Source: Siphlonurus alternatus
Taxonomy: Eukaryota; Arthropoda; Insecta; Ephemeroptera; Siphlonuridae
Direction of reading: 5' to 3'
Assembly: GCA_949825025.1 (NCBI GenBank)
Contig: OX463781.1
Span: 35,667,537 to 35,731,536 of the forward strand
Length of the DNA: 64,000 bases
Shown here one piece after another: positions 1 to 13,631 of the stretch (its first letter is position 1; every line of letters starts with the position of its first letter). The notes beneath the pieces were generated by a model. It did no database searches. It had not been told where the DNA came from and saw only the letters and a list, made by a program, of their open reading frames with translations. A program made the translations under genes and the position numbers.

Positions 1-916
1 TATATAACATTTTGCACAGGGGATATAATTGCAAAAACTTTTGCATATAATTTTTATTTTATTTCTAAATGTTATTTTGTTAAATCCAATAAATTAATAA
101 TTAATTAACTAAATAAAATGTTTCACATTATGTATACCCTAGCTGTATTATTAATGCATGCATTTGCGATGTATTATGCACAATTAAGCTAGTGCATTAA
201 AGTTATAAAGAAAAGACATTAAAATTGTGTTAGATAATTATATGTTATTATTATACAGCTTAAATAGCATATATATATGCATCAATATTATTTAAAAATG
301 TAAAATTATAAAATAATATATTAATGAAATAATTTATTAATTCAATATAATCTCATTTTATTGTATATATAAATAATGGACATTCGAGGGCTTTTAAAAT
401 AATATAAAATATATATAACTTCACATATATATATTATATATTATGATGCAATTTAAAATAAATAAAAGTTGCACATTTGACATATTGTACACATATTATG
501 CTCGTCGACTCCATGCAGTGATATTAATTATATTATTGCGCATTATTTGATCGTTGTGCAACGTACGTATATAAAATATATATAATCTTATAATATATAT
601 AATACAGAGTATATAAGCCTAATAAATGAATGATCAATGAAGTATATTATCTATATAATGTGAATAAATAAAAATAAACAAACAAATCAAATACATTATT
701 ATAGTTATTAAAAAAAAAAGTTGCATGATCAAATGGTAACATATACATATAATTGCAATGTATGATAAATATTTTTAAATTGGGTAAAATAGGGAGGGCT
801 GTGCGCTGCATAAAGTGTGCTTGTCTCTAAATACTTAAAAACTGAATTACAAGTCATCACTATTACAGTATTAATTGTTCTTACTTCTTACAAACTATAA
901 TATAAAATTTATAATA

Positions 917-999
<83 letters not shown>

Positions 1000-1808
1000 C
1001 AAATAATTATTGCATTATTAAATCACGAAATGAATGCAGAATTTTGCAAAATTAAGGATTATAATTATAAATATATAATATTATTTCATATAATTTTAAC
1101 ACGTAATTAAGTAAATTAAGAGGAAATGGGTGGAGTTGCAGCTCCTCCATCATAAATTTTTATCTTTAATTTATTTCTCCATTTTTTTAAATAATTTGTT
1201 TGCTAAAAAAATACATATTATAACATATTACATAATAATACAATACCCCAAGAGTCTGGGTTTACTGTATATTTTTGTGTAATATATATCTGTTTTATGA
1301 ATAACAAAAATTTTAAAAGTAATTAAGGCATGATGCCACATTTTACCAATGCACGGAATTAATTTCTCTTTTTTTTAAAGTATATTAATTTATATTAATT
1401 ATATCTTATTTACATCAATTATATTATTAGTTATTACTGTATAATTTAGATATACATTAGCACATATATCGTACATGTATGACACTTGTTTTTATTGTGT
1501 ATATATATAATATACCTTTTATAATAAAAATGTAAAGTATAACTGTAAAAATTTTAAACAAATATTTTTATCACATAATTATATAATCATACATTTATAA
1601 GCTATAATTATGATAATTTGATACGTATATGCAAATTAATTAATATATATCAATTATTAAATATAACGGCTATAAAGCTTGTATATATATTTATATGCAT
1701 TGAGTCGATCACAATTTTAATATCATACGTATTTCTATACCCAATCAAAGATTATTTATGTTGTCCCGGTTTGCACCTCCTTGAAAAGTCCTCGATCAAC
1801 TCGCGGGT
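1..1808. other. AT-rich intergenic region
   Basis: Very AT-rich sequence with no convincing coding segment. It contains a pure TA array at 919-993. It lies 3' of the oxygenase-like gene on the minus strand, so its right part probably holds that gene's 3' UTR. A minus-strand AATAAA (plus TTTATT at 1491-1496) is about 310 nt after the stop and is a possible polyadenylation signal; this is weak, because such hexamers are common in AT-rich DNA. Confidence 0.5.
919..993. repeat. (TA)n microsatellite
   Basis: Uninterrupted TA dinucleotide run of about 75 bp in intergenic DNA. Confidence 0.95.
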
Positions 1809-3560
1809 TCAGTTGGAGAGAACGAGCAAAGGGCTGTCGGTGGCAGCGGAGTGACGCTGCACAAAGCGGTGAGCACGCGCCTTGACCCGCTCTAGCCAGG
1901 AGGCAGGCGCTCGGGTGGCGCGGTCTATGCGGCGGTGCAGCAGCCAGTTATGGAAAGCTCGCTGTCCTGGCAAACGCACAAGTACGCAGAAAGTAAATCT
2001 ATGAACATGAAATAAAATACGTCTCCACCACGGGATTACAACTGTTAATCGTGAAATTGGAATAGATAAGACCCAGAATAAATAATTTACCGATGCTTCA
2101 AAACTGTTCTCCGGAACATAATAACTTATTCCTTCAACCACGCACCTTGACATGTGTTCCCATTCAGGAGTAGCATCTCTAAGGTTTGGTTTTGCCCAAT
2201 AATTCATTAAATCATAACTCATTCTACGACATTCATGAAGACCACCAATACAAAAATTAAATCGATCTTCAATACCTAATAAATATCCTAATCCAGCCCA
2301 TAAATGTACGAATCCATCTAATTCTTTTTCAGTTGCATTATAAGCGCCAAATTTTTTTGGAAATAATACCATAAGTCCTATAAATCCAAACTGTGTTATC
2401 GACATGTCCAGCTGATTAACATACAAATTGTTGCTGACTGATTTGTATGGACACTGTCCAGCTAGCGGTGCTGGAACACCGTTGATACAATCTTCGTGTA
2501 TGTTGGACAAAAACGGGCAGCAGATTTCATCGGGATTCAGTTTGATTTGACGTGCAACTTGTTCTGGGTCTTGGCTGTTCATGCGTTCCTTGACGCTACG
2601 ATGCAAAGTGCGCACGGCGGACATGTTCCTCCCCGCGGGGCTCTTGGGGTCCCAAACATCTTCACGATACCACGAGCGCACCCGGACAACCGTGGACAAG
2701 TACCGTTGAAAAGCGGTGAAAGGAGAACTGGACTTGTTGGTAAAAATTAAAGGATCAAGACCTCCTTTAAATGAAAATAAAATCATTAACGATAACATTT
2801 CAGCATAAGCTAAACCAAAGAAGTATTTCATTGCAAAACTTCGTCCCAATTTAAATTTTTCCATATCCAACCATGCAGGAGGGTTGAAATCCGACATATT
2901 ACTGGGATCTGCAGGTACGTTTATTCCTTCAATCAAATGTTGTAAAGAAACAGGTGCTTCAGACATGTTTCTTTCTGTTGAAGAATTTTCATCTATTATT
3001 ATAAATTCAGATTTAGGAGTATATTTTTGTAAATACTGATATTCAAATTCTGGAGTAATTTTGACTGTAGAAAAATATTTGTTATTGCTATGGTTGTCAT
3101 TTTGTATAACTTTTTGATACCCAGCATCACTAAATCTATGTCTTGTTGTTTCTTGAGGCACAATGTTTCCTTTTTCTGGCAATCTATTTGTATCAGACAT
3201 TACAGGACAATGTCCGCTTTCTCCGTTGTGATGTTTTATTATGGAGTCATTCTCGGACACCTCGCTTTCTGTGTCCGGAGATTCAGAGTCGCTCCCGGAC
3301 AACCCAGCTGATGAACAGTGTCCGCTTTCTTCGTTGTGATGTTTTATTATGGAGTCATTCTCGGAAACCTCACTTTCTGTGTCCGGAGATTCAGAGTCGC
3401 TCCTGGACAAACCAGCTGATGGACAGTGTCCGGATTCTCCGTTGCGAAGTTTCATGGAGTCTCCTATGTCTGACTCACTGTCGGACGTGGCAGCAGCTCG
3501 TCCAGTCTCACTGACGTGGTGCCCCGCTGTCTCGGGCTGGTGGGAGATCTCTTCCCTCAT
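1809..3560 (-). CDS. mpaB/rubber oxygenase-domain (DUF2236) membrane protein
   Basis: A 583-residue intact reading frame. Residues from about 230 on resemble the ER-bound oxygenase mpaB / rubber-oxygenase catalytic domain (DUF2236) family of arthropods: a membrane-like stretch (FGLAYAEMLSLMILFSF), VRTLHRSVKERM, GFIGLMVLFPKKFG, and HLWAGLGYLLGIEDRFN, the last being the most diagnostic block. Family members are haem-type oxygenases, but the substrate in animals is unknown and I do not assign one. Residues 1-120 are an acidic, Ser/Glu/Asp-rich extension with a 36-residue tandem repeat. The start at 3560 is supported by an in-frame TGA 9 nt upstream in the same exon and an ACC before the ATG. A splice acceptor (ttgcag) ends at 3585, so the 5' UTR is spliced. 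The coding part has no intron. The C-terminus is Arg/Trp-rich after a second hydrophobic region. Confident in family, not in function. Confidence 0.8.
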   Translation of the reverse strand: MREEISHQPETAGHHVSETGRAAATSDSESDIGDSMKLRNGESGHCPSAGLSRSDSESPDTESEVSENDSIIKHHNEESGHCSSAGLSGSDSESPDTESEVSENDSIIKHHNGESGHCPVMSDTNRLPEKGNIVPQETTRHRFSDAGYQKVIQNDNHSNNKYFSTVKITPEFEYQYLQKYTPKSEFIIIDENSSTERNMSEAPVSLQHLIEGINVPADPSNMSDFNPPAWLDMEKFKLGRSFAMKYFFGLAYAEMLSLMILFSFKGGLDPLIFTNKSSSPFTAFQRYLSTVVRVRSWYREDVWDPKSPAGRNMSAVRTLHRSVKERMNSQDPEQVARQIKLNPDEICCPFLSNIHEDCINGVPAPLAGQCPYKSVSNNLYVNQLDMSITQFGFIGLMVLFPKKFGAYNATEKELDGFVHLWAGLGYLLGIEDRFNFCIGGLHECRRMSYDLMNYWAKPNLRDATPEWEHMSRCVVEGISYYVPENSFEASVNYLFWVLSIPISRLTVVIPWWRRILFHVHRFTFCVLVRLPGQRAFHNWLLHRRIDRATRAPASWLERVKARAHRFVQRHSAATDSPLLVLSN

Positions 3561-3584
3561 GGTCAGTCACTGCTGAGCTCCAAT
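3561..3584 (-). other. 5' UTR part of the mpaB-like exon, with splice acceptor
   Basis: On the minus strand a T-rich tract ending in ttgcag (AG at 3586-3585) precedes 24 nt of leader and then the start codon. The leader carries an in-frame TGA, which fixes the downstream ATG as the first possible start in this exon. An upstream non-coding exon must lie at higher coordinates; I could not place it. Confidence 0.6.
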
Positions 3585-3631
3585 CTGCAAGTAAACATAA
3601 AAAATATTAGTTGGTAACAAGCTCATTGCGC

Positions 3632-3783
<152 letters not shown>

Positions 3784-3784
3784 G

Positions 3785-4733
3785 GCGATGCATGAGAGAC
3801 GCTATAGAGATAATGATAAATGCCAATCGTTTTAAAGCAAGATACGTCATGACAAACCGCAGTTGCTTGCATCGTGTTGTTATTGATAGGAATATAATTT
3901 TATAATACGCGTATACGCGTAATATAAATTTATTTTAAAAATTCAATATTTTTGTTTACTGTCAATTTGGAGTTATTCAGCAGAAGATATCGAGGAGAGG
4001 TGTCCAAATTATAATTTATAATCCAATATAAATTTGAATCTGCATGGATCTGTGCTTGCATACAGATTAAACTGCACCAGTATAATGTATATAAATAATA
4101 TGTATTTATATGTGTACTGTGTATAAATTTCATATTTATAATTATTACAGTTCTCTTTCAATTCGTTGTAAACTGTCGGGCCCGAAAAAAATGAAGCAAT
4201 TAATTTTCAAGTGAATTGCTTTTTATTGCTTTTAAATTCTTTATAGTAAAAAGCTTTCTGTAATATATCTGATTTAATTACAAAGTTATATAATTATTGT
4301 TACAAAACTGCTTTTTGTTTCCAGCATTACGAATTTGATTGTAAAGCCTTATACGAATTAAGTGGCTAGCCTGTTAGTCACGTCGTGTAGCGGCGGAGAT
4401 CAGCACGAGGTTATCAACTTCAGCATGATGAACTACAACTTGCATGCCACCGACCTCTCTGTTTCCAAGCTATACATGCAAAGTTTTAAAGTAGATAAGG
4501 ACTATTATATAAGAATATATAGTAATAAAATTTCTATATTTAACGTTGACATTTCCGACAACTTCCAGCCATGTGTTTGAGTGTAAAATATATATATATA
4601 TATATATAAGTATAATTTAATAATATCTCATTTCAACTTTTCCTCAAAATATATTATGCATGTGCGCACAACGCATGGCAGCAAGTTTTTAAAATTAAAA
4701 TGAACCATCCATGAACAACCGAAGTAATAATAC

Positions 4734-4764
<31 letters not shown>

Positions 4765-5993
4765 GTCCTCATCGGGTTTTGCTTACTTCGATTTGCACAA
4801 AACAATTAAAGTATTTTACTTATTTATATATATTTTTTTCAGTTTTGGTCCGAATTCGGTATAAAGTTTAATTATTAAGTGATTTTAAATGCATGTAATT
4901 CCATTATAATTTTTTACACTCATTTTTTTTCTTTTCCCTCTTCTCAATGACACTGTAATTATACGACGCTCACGTGCATGAACTTGACATATGTGATCCT
5001 GCTGATGACTGTGGTGCAACTCTCTATTACCACGTGCTCGCGTAACTACACTGTAACAAACATAAGATTCCCGATGGAAGGCCATGAACGTTTTTGGAAT
5101 TCAATGCTTCACAATTCGTCGTGTTAACATGTAAATAAATGCAGTAAAATAAAAGCACATTGGTAGCGATATTGTAAAAGAGCACAATACATGTCCACTT
5201 AAAAAAAAAACTTAATTGCGTAATGTTGAAAAATCCTTTATGATCTGATTTTAATAAGCATGTGTCATTTTCCTATTTTGCTTCCAGTAAACATGCACCT
5301 ATTTCACGGTACCTTATAAAATCTTATAATAGCAATTTATATGCTGAATGCAACACGTTTTGAACCTATAATTATAATTATGGTTGTTTCCAGCATGCGC
5401 ACGTTATACTAATAGAACTGTTTTGTAAAACTTGATTTCTTCAAGGCAAAAACACACATCATATATTTATAAGCATATTTATCTATTTATTTATAGCTAT
5501 ATTCTATTATGGAGAATAATTACACATGATACATGCTATATTGCATGTATCATGTGTATATATATACGTATATGTGTTATACGTATATATTAAAAAAGGT
5601 GCGCAATTGTGTTGCATCGTAAAATATAATTATTATTGTCGTTCATATCGCCTCTGGAAATATGAAAACTAAATAAAAAAATATATATTTATCTGGATTT
5701 AATATTGCTGTATTAATTGAATTTACTAAAATTCTAGATTTGTTTTTGTTTTCATATTTTTTTTCAGCTATGAGATTACCATTACCATATGATTATTATA
5801 TTCATATAATTTAATTTGTTAAGTGGTACGTATTATGTTGTACTTGAACAGGCCCGGTATCGAGGTGTATTTATTAAATTTTAAATGCTTTACACAAGAA
5901 AATCGAATAATTATGAATCAAATGATCATTATTCTGAAATTTTTGGTATATAATTCAAATTCAAATTATTATTTATTTAATATAATAGACGAT
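3785..5993. other. Intergenic/intronic region, no supported gene
   Basis: Mostly AT-rich. A moderately complex patch at 4340-4570 has a 72-codon open frame without splice signals or family resemblance that I can defend. A perfect hairpin sits at 5521-5558. Some of this may be the unplaced 5' intron or first exon of the mpaB-like gene. Confidence 0.4.
5521..5558. repeat. Perfect 16-bp hairpin
   Basis: The arm TACACATGATACATGC is followed by a 6-nt loop (TATATT) and then its exact reverse complement. No homopolymer is involved. Confidence 0.85.
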
Positions 5994-5995
5994 TA

Positions 5996-6207
5996 AAGGT
6001 GGATTTTCATGGGCGGCAACGGCGACGCGGCGCGATTTTAACTTAAAAGCTGTGAAATCCTATGCGGCGGCGAATTCGCAGGTAATCGCGTTAATTACGA
6101 TGCTCTTTTTCTTTTAATCGCCCAATATGGCCGCCAATGGATGTTACAGCAAGTGCGCATTATTCGCGTCGCGTCGCATGGTAAAAATCGCCATGTGACT
6201 CCACCTT
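5996..6207. mobile_element. 212-bp GC-rich MITE with TA flanks
   Basis: Inverted termini start AAGGTGGA and share CATGG and a GCG-rich subterminal stretch (left GGCGACGCGGCGCG, right GCGACGCGACGCG when reversed). TA dinucleotides flank both ends (5994-5995, 6208-6209). The element is far more GC-rich than its surroundings and non-coding. The superfamily is not settled; TA flanks suit Tc1/mariner-like or related elements. Confidence 0.7.
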
Positions 6208-6567
6208 TAGTCGATTTGCGACTTCAGCGAATAATTAACATGCAAAATCAATATCAAAACATTTAAAGCTTCTATATACTGTATATTGGCTTCATATACG
6301 TTAAGTTTTGGAATTGGAAATTGACAAAAATAAAATAAAAGTTTTGAGATAGCACGAAAATTTATGAGGATAAAAGTCAAAGTGTCATGTATAATAATGT
6401 ACGATTTTTGTTATTGCAGCATTGATGTAATATGCATACAATTTTATTACAGATTTTTTTACACTATTTCTTTATCTGTTCAGGATATATAATATATTAT
6501 ATTATATCACCTCGAAAACGCATGAACTTTAATTGCTACAGCTTATATATGCCTGAATTACTGTAAC

Positions 6568-6700
6568 TGCAGCTCCAAGAGACAATTTACAACATGCAAA
6601 ATCGCAATTTTTAATAAAGATAAGAAGATCACCCAGCAGTATAGCTATTCCAAAATTTCAAACTCACAACACCTCCACATAGACTGCGTGACAACGCCTT
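6568..6700. repeat. Dispersed repeat, copy 1
   Basis: Diverged copy of the sequence at 21688-21815. Shared blocks in the same order are CTGCAG/GAGA, ATTTACAA, CACCCAG, and the best-conserved end ACCTCCATAGACTGCGTG-AACG (here with CCACAT). The class is unknown. Confidence 0.5.
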
Positions 6701-7806
6701 CAATAAGCAGAGTGTAGATTAAATTTCATAATTTTCCGAGGTGTATATATAAATTATTTCTAATCCACCACATTGCTAGTGTTTGACAGCGAAGTCACTG
6801 ACCTACCTTCTAGATTTAGTTACGTGGTGGACTACCTGCTTGATAAGTTGCAGTGAAGTGCAGCAGCATGCGACTGAGGCTTATTGTGCTTGCATCTGAG
6901 TGCATCAGATGCATGTGATCGGGAGGGGCGGGACTCCGGGGGCATCGCTCTACCCCTGCAGCGGTTGTTGGGATGCAATTACAACAGAGATAAAGTATAA
7001 ACAAAATCCGGTACGTACAAAGAAATTGCTGCATTTTCGTTTTAATATTTTCTCTAACTGCTAACGTGCTTATAGATTATTTTTCTTCAACTTGAACGTT
7101 GATACTGACAGCACACAATTTTAGTATTTTTCATGTCCATATTATGTTAAAAAATATTTATACTTTAAAGATTTTTTAATAATTTTGACTTTTTTTAATT
7201 TAATTTAGATTCAGAGCAAATTAATATACTGATCAATGAGATTTCACTGATTTTAATCATATTGTGGTAAAATGCCACTATTTTTTTTCTTTTTTCTAAA
7301 TAATTGAAAGTACTTTTTTCCTTTCAATTCATTATTTTTTTCTGCAGTTTTTAAGAGACAAAATATTATTCCATGATTATATATTATAAATTAATAAAAT
7401 ATAAACAATCAATAAAATATAATATTATATATTTGATGTTTTTTAAGTACACTTCTTGTGTGATAATTACACAATCTTAAAAAACTGTAACTTTTTATTC
7501 TAGATATTATATGTATAATCAATAATATCAGTGTTGTATATTAGATTAACATAATAATACTGCATGGATTCCCTCTATCTTAAATTATATTACGATATGC
7601 TATAAATTTAAAGTGATTCAAAATTATTAATAAATATTTATAACTATTTAAATTTTACGAGTATTATACCTAATGTAACCTAACACTGCTTACGAAATCT
7701 GCGGTATCTTTTAAAACTTATACATGTCAGTTTTCAGGTAAATAAAATATATGGTTATATACATTTGGTAACATTTGTGACGTACGTAGTGACAAAAGCT
7801 CCTATG

Positions 7807-7906
<100 letters not shown>

Positions 7907-8857
7907 ACAGTTGGCTCATTTTTGGCTGTGTTAATCCTAAAAGCTTGTATAATAAAATACAAAATTATTAATAATAACAATGAAAGTGATTACGTTGCAA
8001 CAGTTTATGTATTTTTTTTTGTTCTATTTAAAACAGGTATTTATTTTTTAAATTTTAAAATGCAGTGAACCATACAATTAATATATAGTAATTCTATGTT
8101 ACTTTTTCTTATTATTATTATTGATAGAAGGTCATCATGTTCATATTATATAAACTAATGAAGCTTACCTTGAAATGTTACGTAACATATGTTGGACGCA
8201 ACCTTCTTTGCTTCAAAGTATAGATGGTTGCCTATATCTAGGCGACTATTTGATAATCTGCTGCATTCATCAGTCGACAGTTCATCTTTTTCCATGCACT
8301 CAATATAGCAGCTGAGCAGCAGGTGATTGACGGTGCTGTGTGTTTCTTGGCTCAGTCATAGTCTATTTTAAGCTCCAACTTTGTGCAAAAACATCAACGT
8401 TGTCGGTATTTCCATTTCGACGTTCAACACAAAGCTATATTCACACAGCAGTAGGTCAAAACAACTCGATAACACGCGATTGCGCATGTCACATGAAAAC
8501 ACAGCTGGTTTATTTAGGTACGATTTCAAACTTGCATTTAAACAGTGTAACTGTAAAAAAGTTTTTTTGTTTTTTTTTTTACATTGATTTCTAAAAATTG
8601 GTAACAATATTATAATTATTATATTTATTTTACACTATAATATGCAGGAATTGTTTTTCTGTACAATTAATGCACTTATTTTTTGCAATAATGAATCATT
8701 TATAATCTATGTTATATATATATTGCTTCTCAAATTAAGCAAAGTTACACATTAAAATTGTCTTGTAATGGGAGAATGCATGGATTAATTGTTTTTACAT
8801 AATATTGCGCTACTATTTAGCGCAGCTAGCGCTATAGAGGCAATTTAATTTTTGTAG

Positions 8858-10491
<1,634 letters not shown>

Positions 10492-10559
10492 CATATCCCA
10501 TGTAGCACACTTTATCGGCTAAATATTGGTCAGATATTGGGAATATTGGCTTAAAATCT

Positions 10560-11440
10560 ACGATATCACCCATATGTAGCCAATGTTCTTACAATATTGA
10601 TATGCCGACATTGCCCAATTTTGGCATTTAATATTCATACAATGTTGGCTAAAAGTTGGTAGCGCAATATTTAATTTCACTACCTTGGTCCAATATACGT
10701 TAGCCATATATTCATTAAATGTGGTTGTCCCAATGTCAATGCAACGTTGGCTGGGCATTGAAGTTCAATACTTGAAATATTTATGTCGGTACAATAATGG
10801 CTTTCTGATATTGCTGCGGTGTCAAAATTAAACATTGGTTGAATGTTGGCTAAGGATTGAAAGTCAATGTATCATATAGGAATTTGTAACAAATATTCAA
10901 ACAATATTGATATGTGAATATTGCTCAATATTGGTGCTCGATATTCATGCAATGTTGGATTAAAGTTACTAGCACAATATTTAATTTCATTACGTTGGTC
11001 CAAGATACTTTGCCGTATATTCATTGTATGTAGTTTCCCAATGTCAATGCAACGTTGGCTGGGCATTGATGTTCAATACTTGAAATATTTATGTCGGTAC
11101 AATAATGGCTTTCTGATATTGCTGCAGTGTCAACATTAAACATTGGTTGAATGTTGGCTACGGATTGACAGTCAATGTATCATAGGAATTTGTAATAAAT
11201 ATATAAACAATATTGATATGTGAATATTGCTGAATATTTGTGCTCGATATTCATGCAATGTTGGATTAAGGTTTCCAGCACAATATTTAATTTCATTACG
11301 TTGCTCCAATATACTTTGCCGAATATTCATTGTATGTAAGTTTCCCAATGTCAATGCAACGTTGGGTGGGCATTGAAGTGCGATGTTCGAAATATTTAGA
11401 TTGGGATTGGCTAAATATTGGCCCAATATTGCACCAATTA
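10560..11440. repeat. Tandem array, period about 308 bp, nearly 3 copies
   Basis: The landmark AACGTTGG following TGTCAATGC occurs at 10743, 11051 and 11358, a spacing of 308 and 307 bp, with the flanking sequence matching across each unit. It lies inside the 10497-12306 transposon. Confidence 0.85.
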
Positions 11441-11899
11441 TAAGTTCTAACTTTGTCAATAGATGGCAGCAAAATTAATTCAATTTAAAAAACACTTAAA
11501 AATTAAATTAAAATTAATTTAAGTCACTGTACTTTTTTTTAAAAGTAAACACTAAATAGAACCATTATGCTGGGAATTTTTAAGACAATAAATATTTTAA
11601 TGCTGTTGTTAACGGAATCAAAAATTAATAAACAATAAGAGAAACTCTAAAAAGAGATATAGATTGAAATAACAAATAGTCTATGATAAAAATACAAGTG
11701 TTATACATTAAAAATATACTCCATCATCGAGACTTGGGAAAAAGTCTTAAAAAAAAAAAAGCCCCATGATGCATGCAGCTCCATATATGTAATATATGTT
11801 AAATACATATTATTACCCTATGGAATCAAAATCGAATCCAATATTGTGCCAATATTGGTTGGCCATTCCTGAGATTTATAAAAAATATATTGTATATAG

Positions 11900-12230
11900 C
11901 AACACTTGCCCAATATTAAATTAAATATCAAAGAATGTTTATTTTAAATGTTGGTGCAACATTGGCAATAAATATCCTCCAGCCATAGAGGTTTGTTGCA
12001 GCTGCACTATTTAAATGATATTAAAATTAAATATCCGAACAATGTTTATTTTAAATGTTGGTGCAACATTGACATTAAATATCGTCCAGCCCTAGAGGTT
12101 TGTTGCAGCTGCACTATTGAAACGATATTAAAATTAAATATCCGAACAATGCTTATTTTAAATGTTGGTGCAACATTGATATTAAATATCGTCCAGCCAT
12201 AGAGGTTTGTTGCAGCTGCACTATTGGACC
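11900..12230. repeat. Tandem array, period 107 bp, about 3 copies
   Basis: GTTTGTTGCAGCTGCACTAT begins at 11991, 12098 and 12205. Between the landmarks the units share AAATATCCGAACAATG and GTTGGTGCAACATTG. It lies in the right half of the 10497-12306 transposon. Confidence 0.85.
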
Positions 12231-12311
12231 AACGTCGAATTTGATATTGAGGCGATATCAAAACGATCTGTGGTGAATATTGCGCCGATCAAATGTGCTA
12301 CATGGGCATAT

Positions 12312-13227
12312 ATTAATTATTATATATATATACCCATACATCAGATTATATATATCTTCACTAAAAAAAAAAAAAAAAAATCTATAAGGCGAATGCGCAT
12401 GAGCAAAACGCAAACAGTCTACTTTACAGGGGTTGAGTGAAAACATGCGCGCACAGGACGGGTCTTTCACCATACGTCACAAAAATATGACGTCACGTGA
12501 ATGTAGGCAAAAAGCACCTATTTAACATGGTAGTAGCATACCAAAAACTATTTATTTTCTGCGATATGACAATCGTGGTACATTTGACAATTATTTTATT
12601 TGATAGATTGAGATGTCAAGTAAATGGAAAAAAATACAATATTTGCCAATGATATCTGTGAAAAACACAATAAATCATTAAATAAAATGTAAATCGACTC
12701 CAAATTTCACGTCAATAATGACCATTTTACGACACTTATGCACTGATATTGACCCTAATATTCTTAAAAAAATTCAGCCAATCACCGGCCATTGCTTTCC
12801 CCGCGGACTTTTGAATACGAGGGGGAAACGGAACAACAAAAAGTAATGATAATTAAACTAGGTAAAATAAAAAAAATGTATATGTTCAAGTTATGTATAT
12901 TTATTTCTTACGTATATATTATTGTTAAAAAAAAAAATTAAAATATGTTAAATTAGGAGGAATAAATTAAGTGATTCCAGTTCCCTCTCTCAGTACCTAC
13001 TGCTGAATGTAAACAACAACAAAGCCAAGCAAACGCTATATATGCTTGAGTATTGGCAGAGAACTCTGCATGCATGCAGGCAAAAGATTAAAAAAATACA
13101 TTACAATATAATTTAAAATGAAAATAAAAAATGTGAGGTGAACAAAATGTTTAAAATAAAATTTACAAACCTCAGAATTTATAGAATCTTTCCTTTATAA
13201 TTTTTAAATATTTTTTTAATATTTTGT

Positions 13228-13229
<2 letters not shown>
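12312..13229. other. Intergenic region, no supported gene
   Basis: AT-rich DNA with an A-run at 12363-12380. I see no gene or repeat family with recognisable ends. Confidence 0.4.
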
Positions 13230-13260
<31 letters not shown>

Positions 13261-13631
13261 AAGGATACACCCCTAAGAGCTTACAGCTCACGGCGGGGTA
13301 ATGGGTAGGGATGAGGTAGGGAACGGATGTTGGCCACAGCTTGTTACGCGTCCCAGCATTCGCTGAGGTGAGACAGAGGGAACCGTGGAAAACCTCAGTC
13401 AGGACGGACACCTCTACTTTTTACAATGGACCAAAGCGATGTCCAAAGCCTGGGGAACCACACACAAGTGCATCACTGCACTGGGTGGAAAGCGAGATGA
13501 ATTTACCCCAGGGAGGGAGCAACGTAATTTTTACTTGAAACGGTCACCCATCCAAGTACTAACCACGCTCGACGTAGTCTGACTTCAGTGATTTAACGAG
13601 AACCGGTCAATGCACTGCGCCACGCTCGACC
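13230..13631 (-). mobile_element. 5S rRNA-derived SINE with poly(A) tail
   Basis: Read on the minus strand, the head contains a clear 5S rRNA match: the box-C region GTTAGTACTTGGATGGGTGA, preceded by GTCGAGCGTG and a degraded upstream 5S half. A body of about 280 bp follows, then a 29-nt A run (plus-strand T run 13230-13258). A Pol III promoter of 5S type at the 5' end with a poly(A) 3' end is the layout of SINE3-type retroposons. The extreme 5' end has GGCGCAGTG, which also resembles a tRNA A box. Target duplications are not clear. The open frames inside it are not expected to be genes. Confidence 0.75.
13541..13612 (-). ncRNA. 5S rRNA-like promoter segment (within SINE)
   Basis: Reverse complement of the 3' half of 5S rRNA including the internal control region. 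Only about 70 nt is 5S-like and the 5' half is diverged, so this is the head of a retroposon, not a functional 5S gene. Confidence 0.7.

Larger units (their letters stand above)
10497..12306. mobile_element. 1.81-kb non-autonomous inverted-repeat transposon with internal tandem arrays
   Basis: The left end CCCATGTAGCACACTTTATC and the reversed right end CCCATGTAGCACATTTGATC form an inverted repeat of about 23 bp. A direct CATAT lies immediately outside each end (10492-10496 and 12307-12311), as expected of a 5-bp target duplication. The interior has no long reading frame. It consists of a tandem array of about 308 bp near the left, a unique AT-rich middle, and a 107-bp tandem array near the right. 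Both arrays are rich in ATATTGG-type words. The superfamily is unassigned; the ends do not match a family I know. Confidence 0.8.

Noticed and set aside
2040..2101. Possible small intron in the mpaB-like gene (GTAAAT to ACAG)
   Set aside because: The 49-nt segment is not a multiple of three and its removal would break the frame; the unspliced frame continues with family-like sequence.
3143..3514. 123-codon plus-strand frame with repeated FLRCDVLLWSHSR
   Set aside because: Antisense shadow of the tandem repeat in the mpaB-like coding sequence.
4362..4580. 72-codon frame in a more complex patch
   Set aside because: No family match, non-ATG start and no splice signals; could be chance.
10560..11440. 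CRISPR-like array
   Set aside because: The units are about 308 bp direct tandem repeats without short repeat/spacer structure, inside a transposon of a eukaryotic genome.
13341..13582. Plus-strand frames through the 5S-like segment
   Set aside because: They lie antisense in a SINE with a 5S promoter and poly(A) tail; no protein family recognised.
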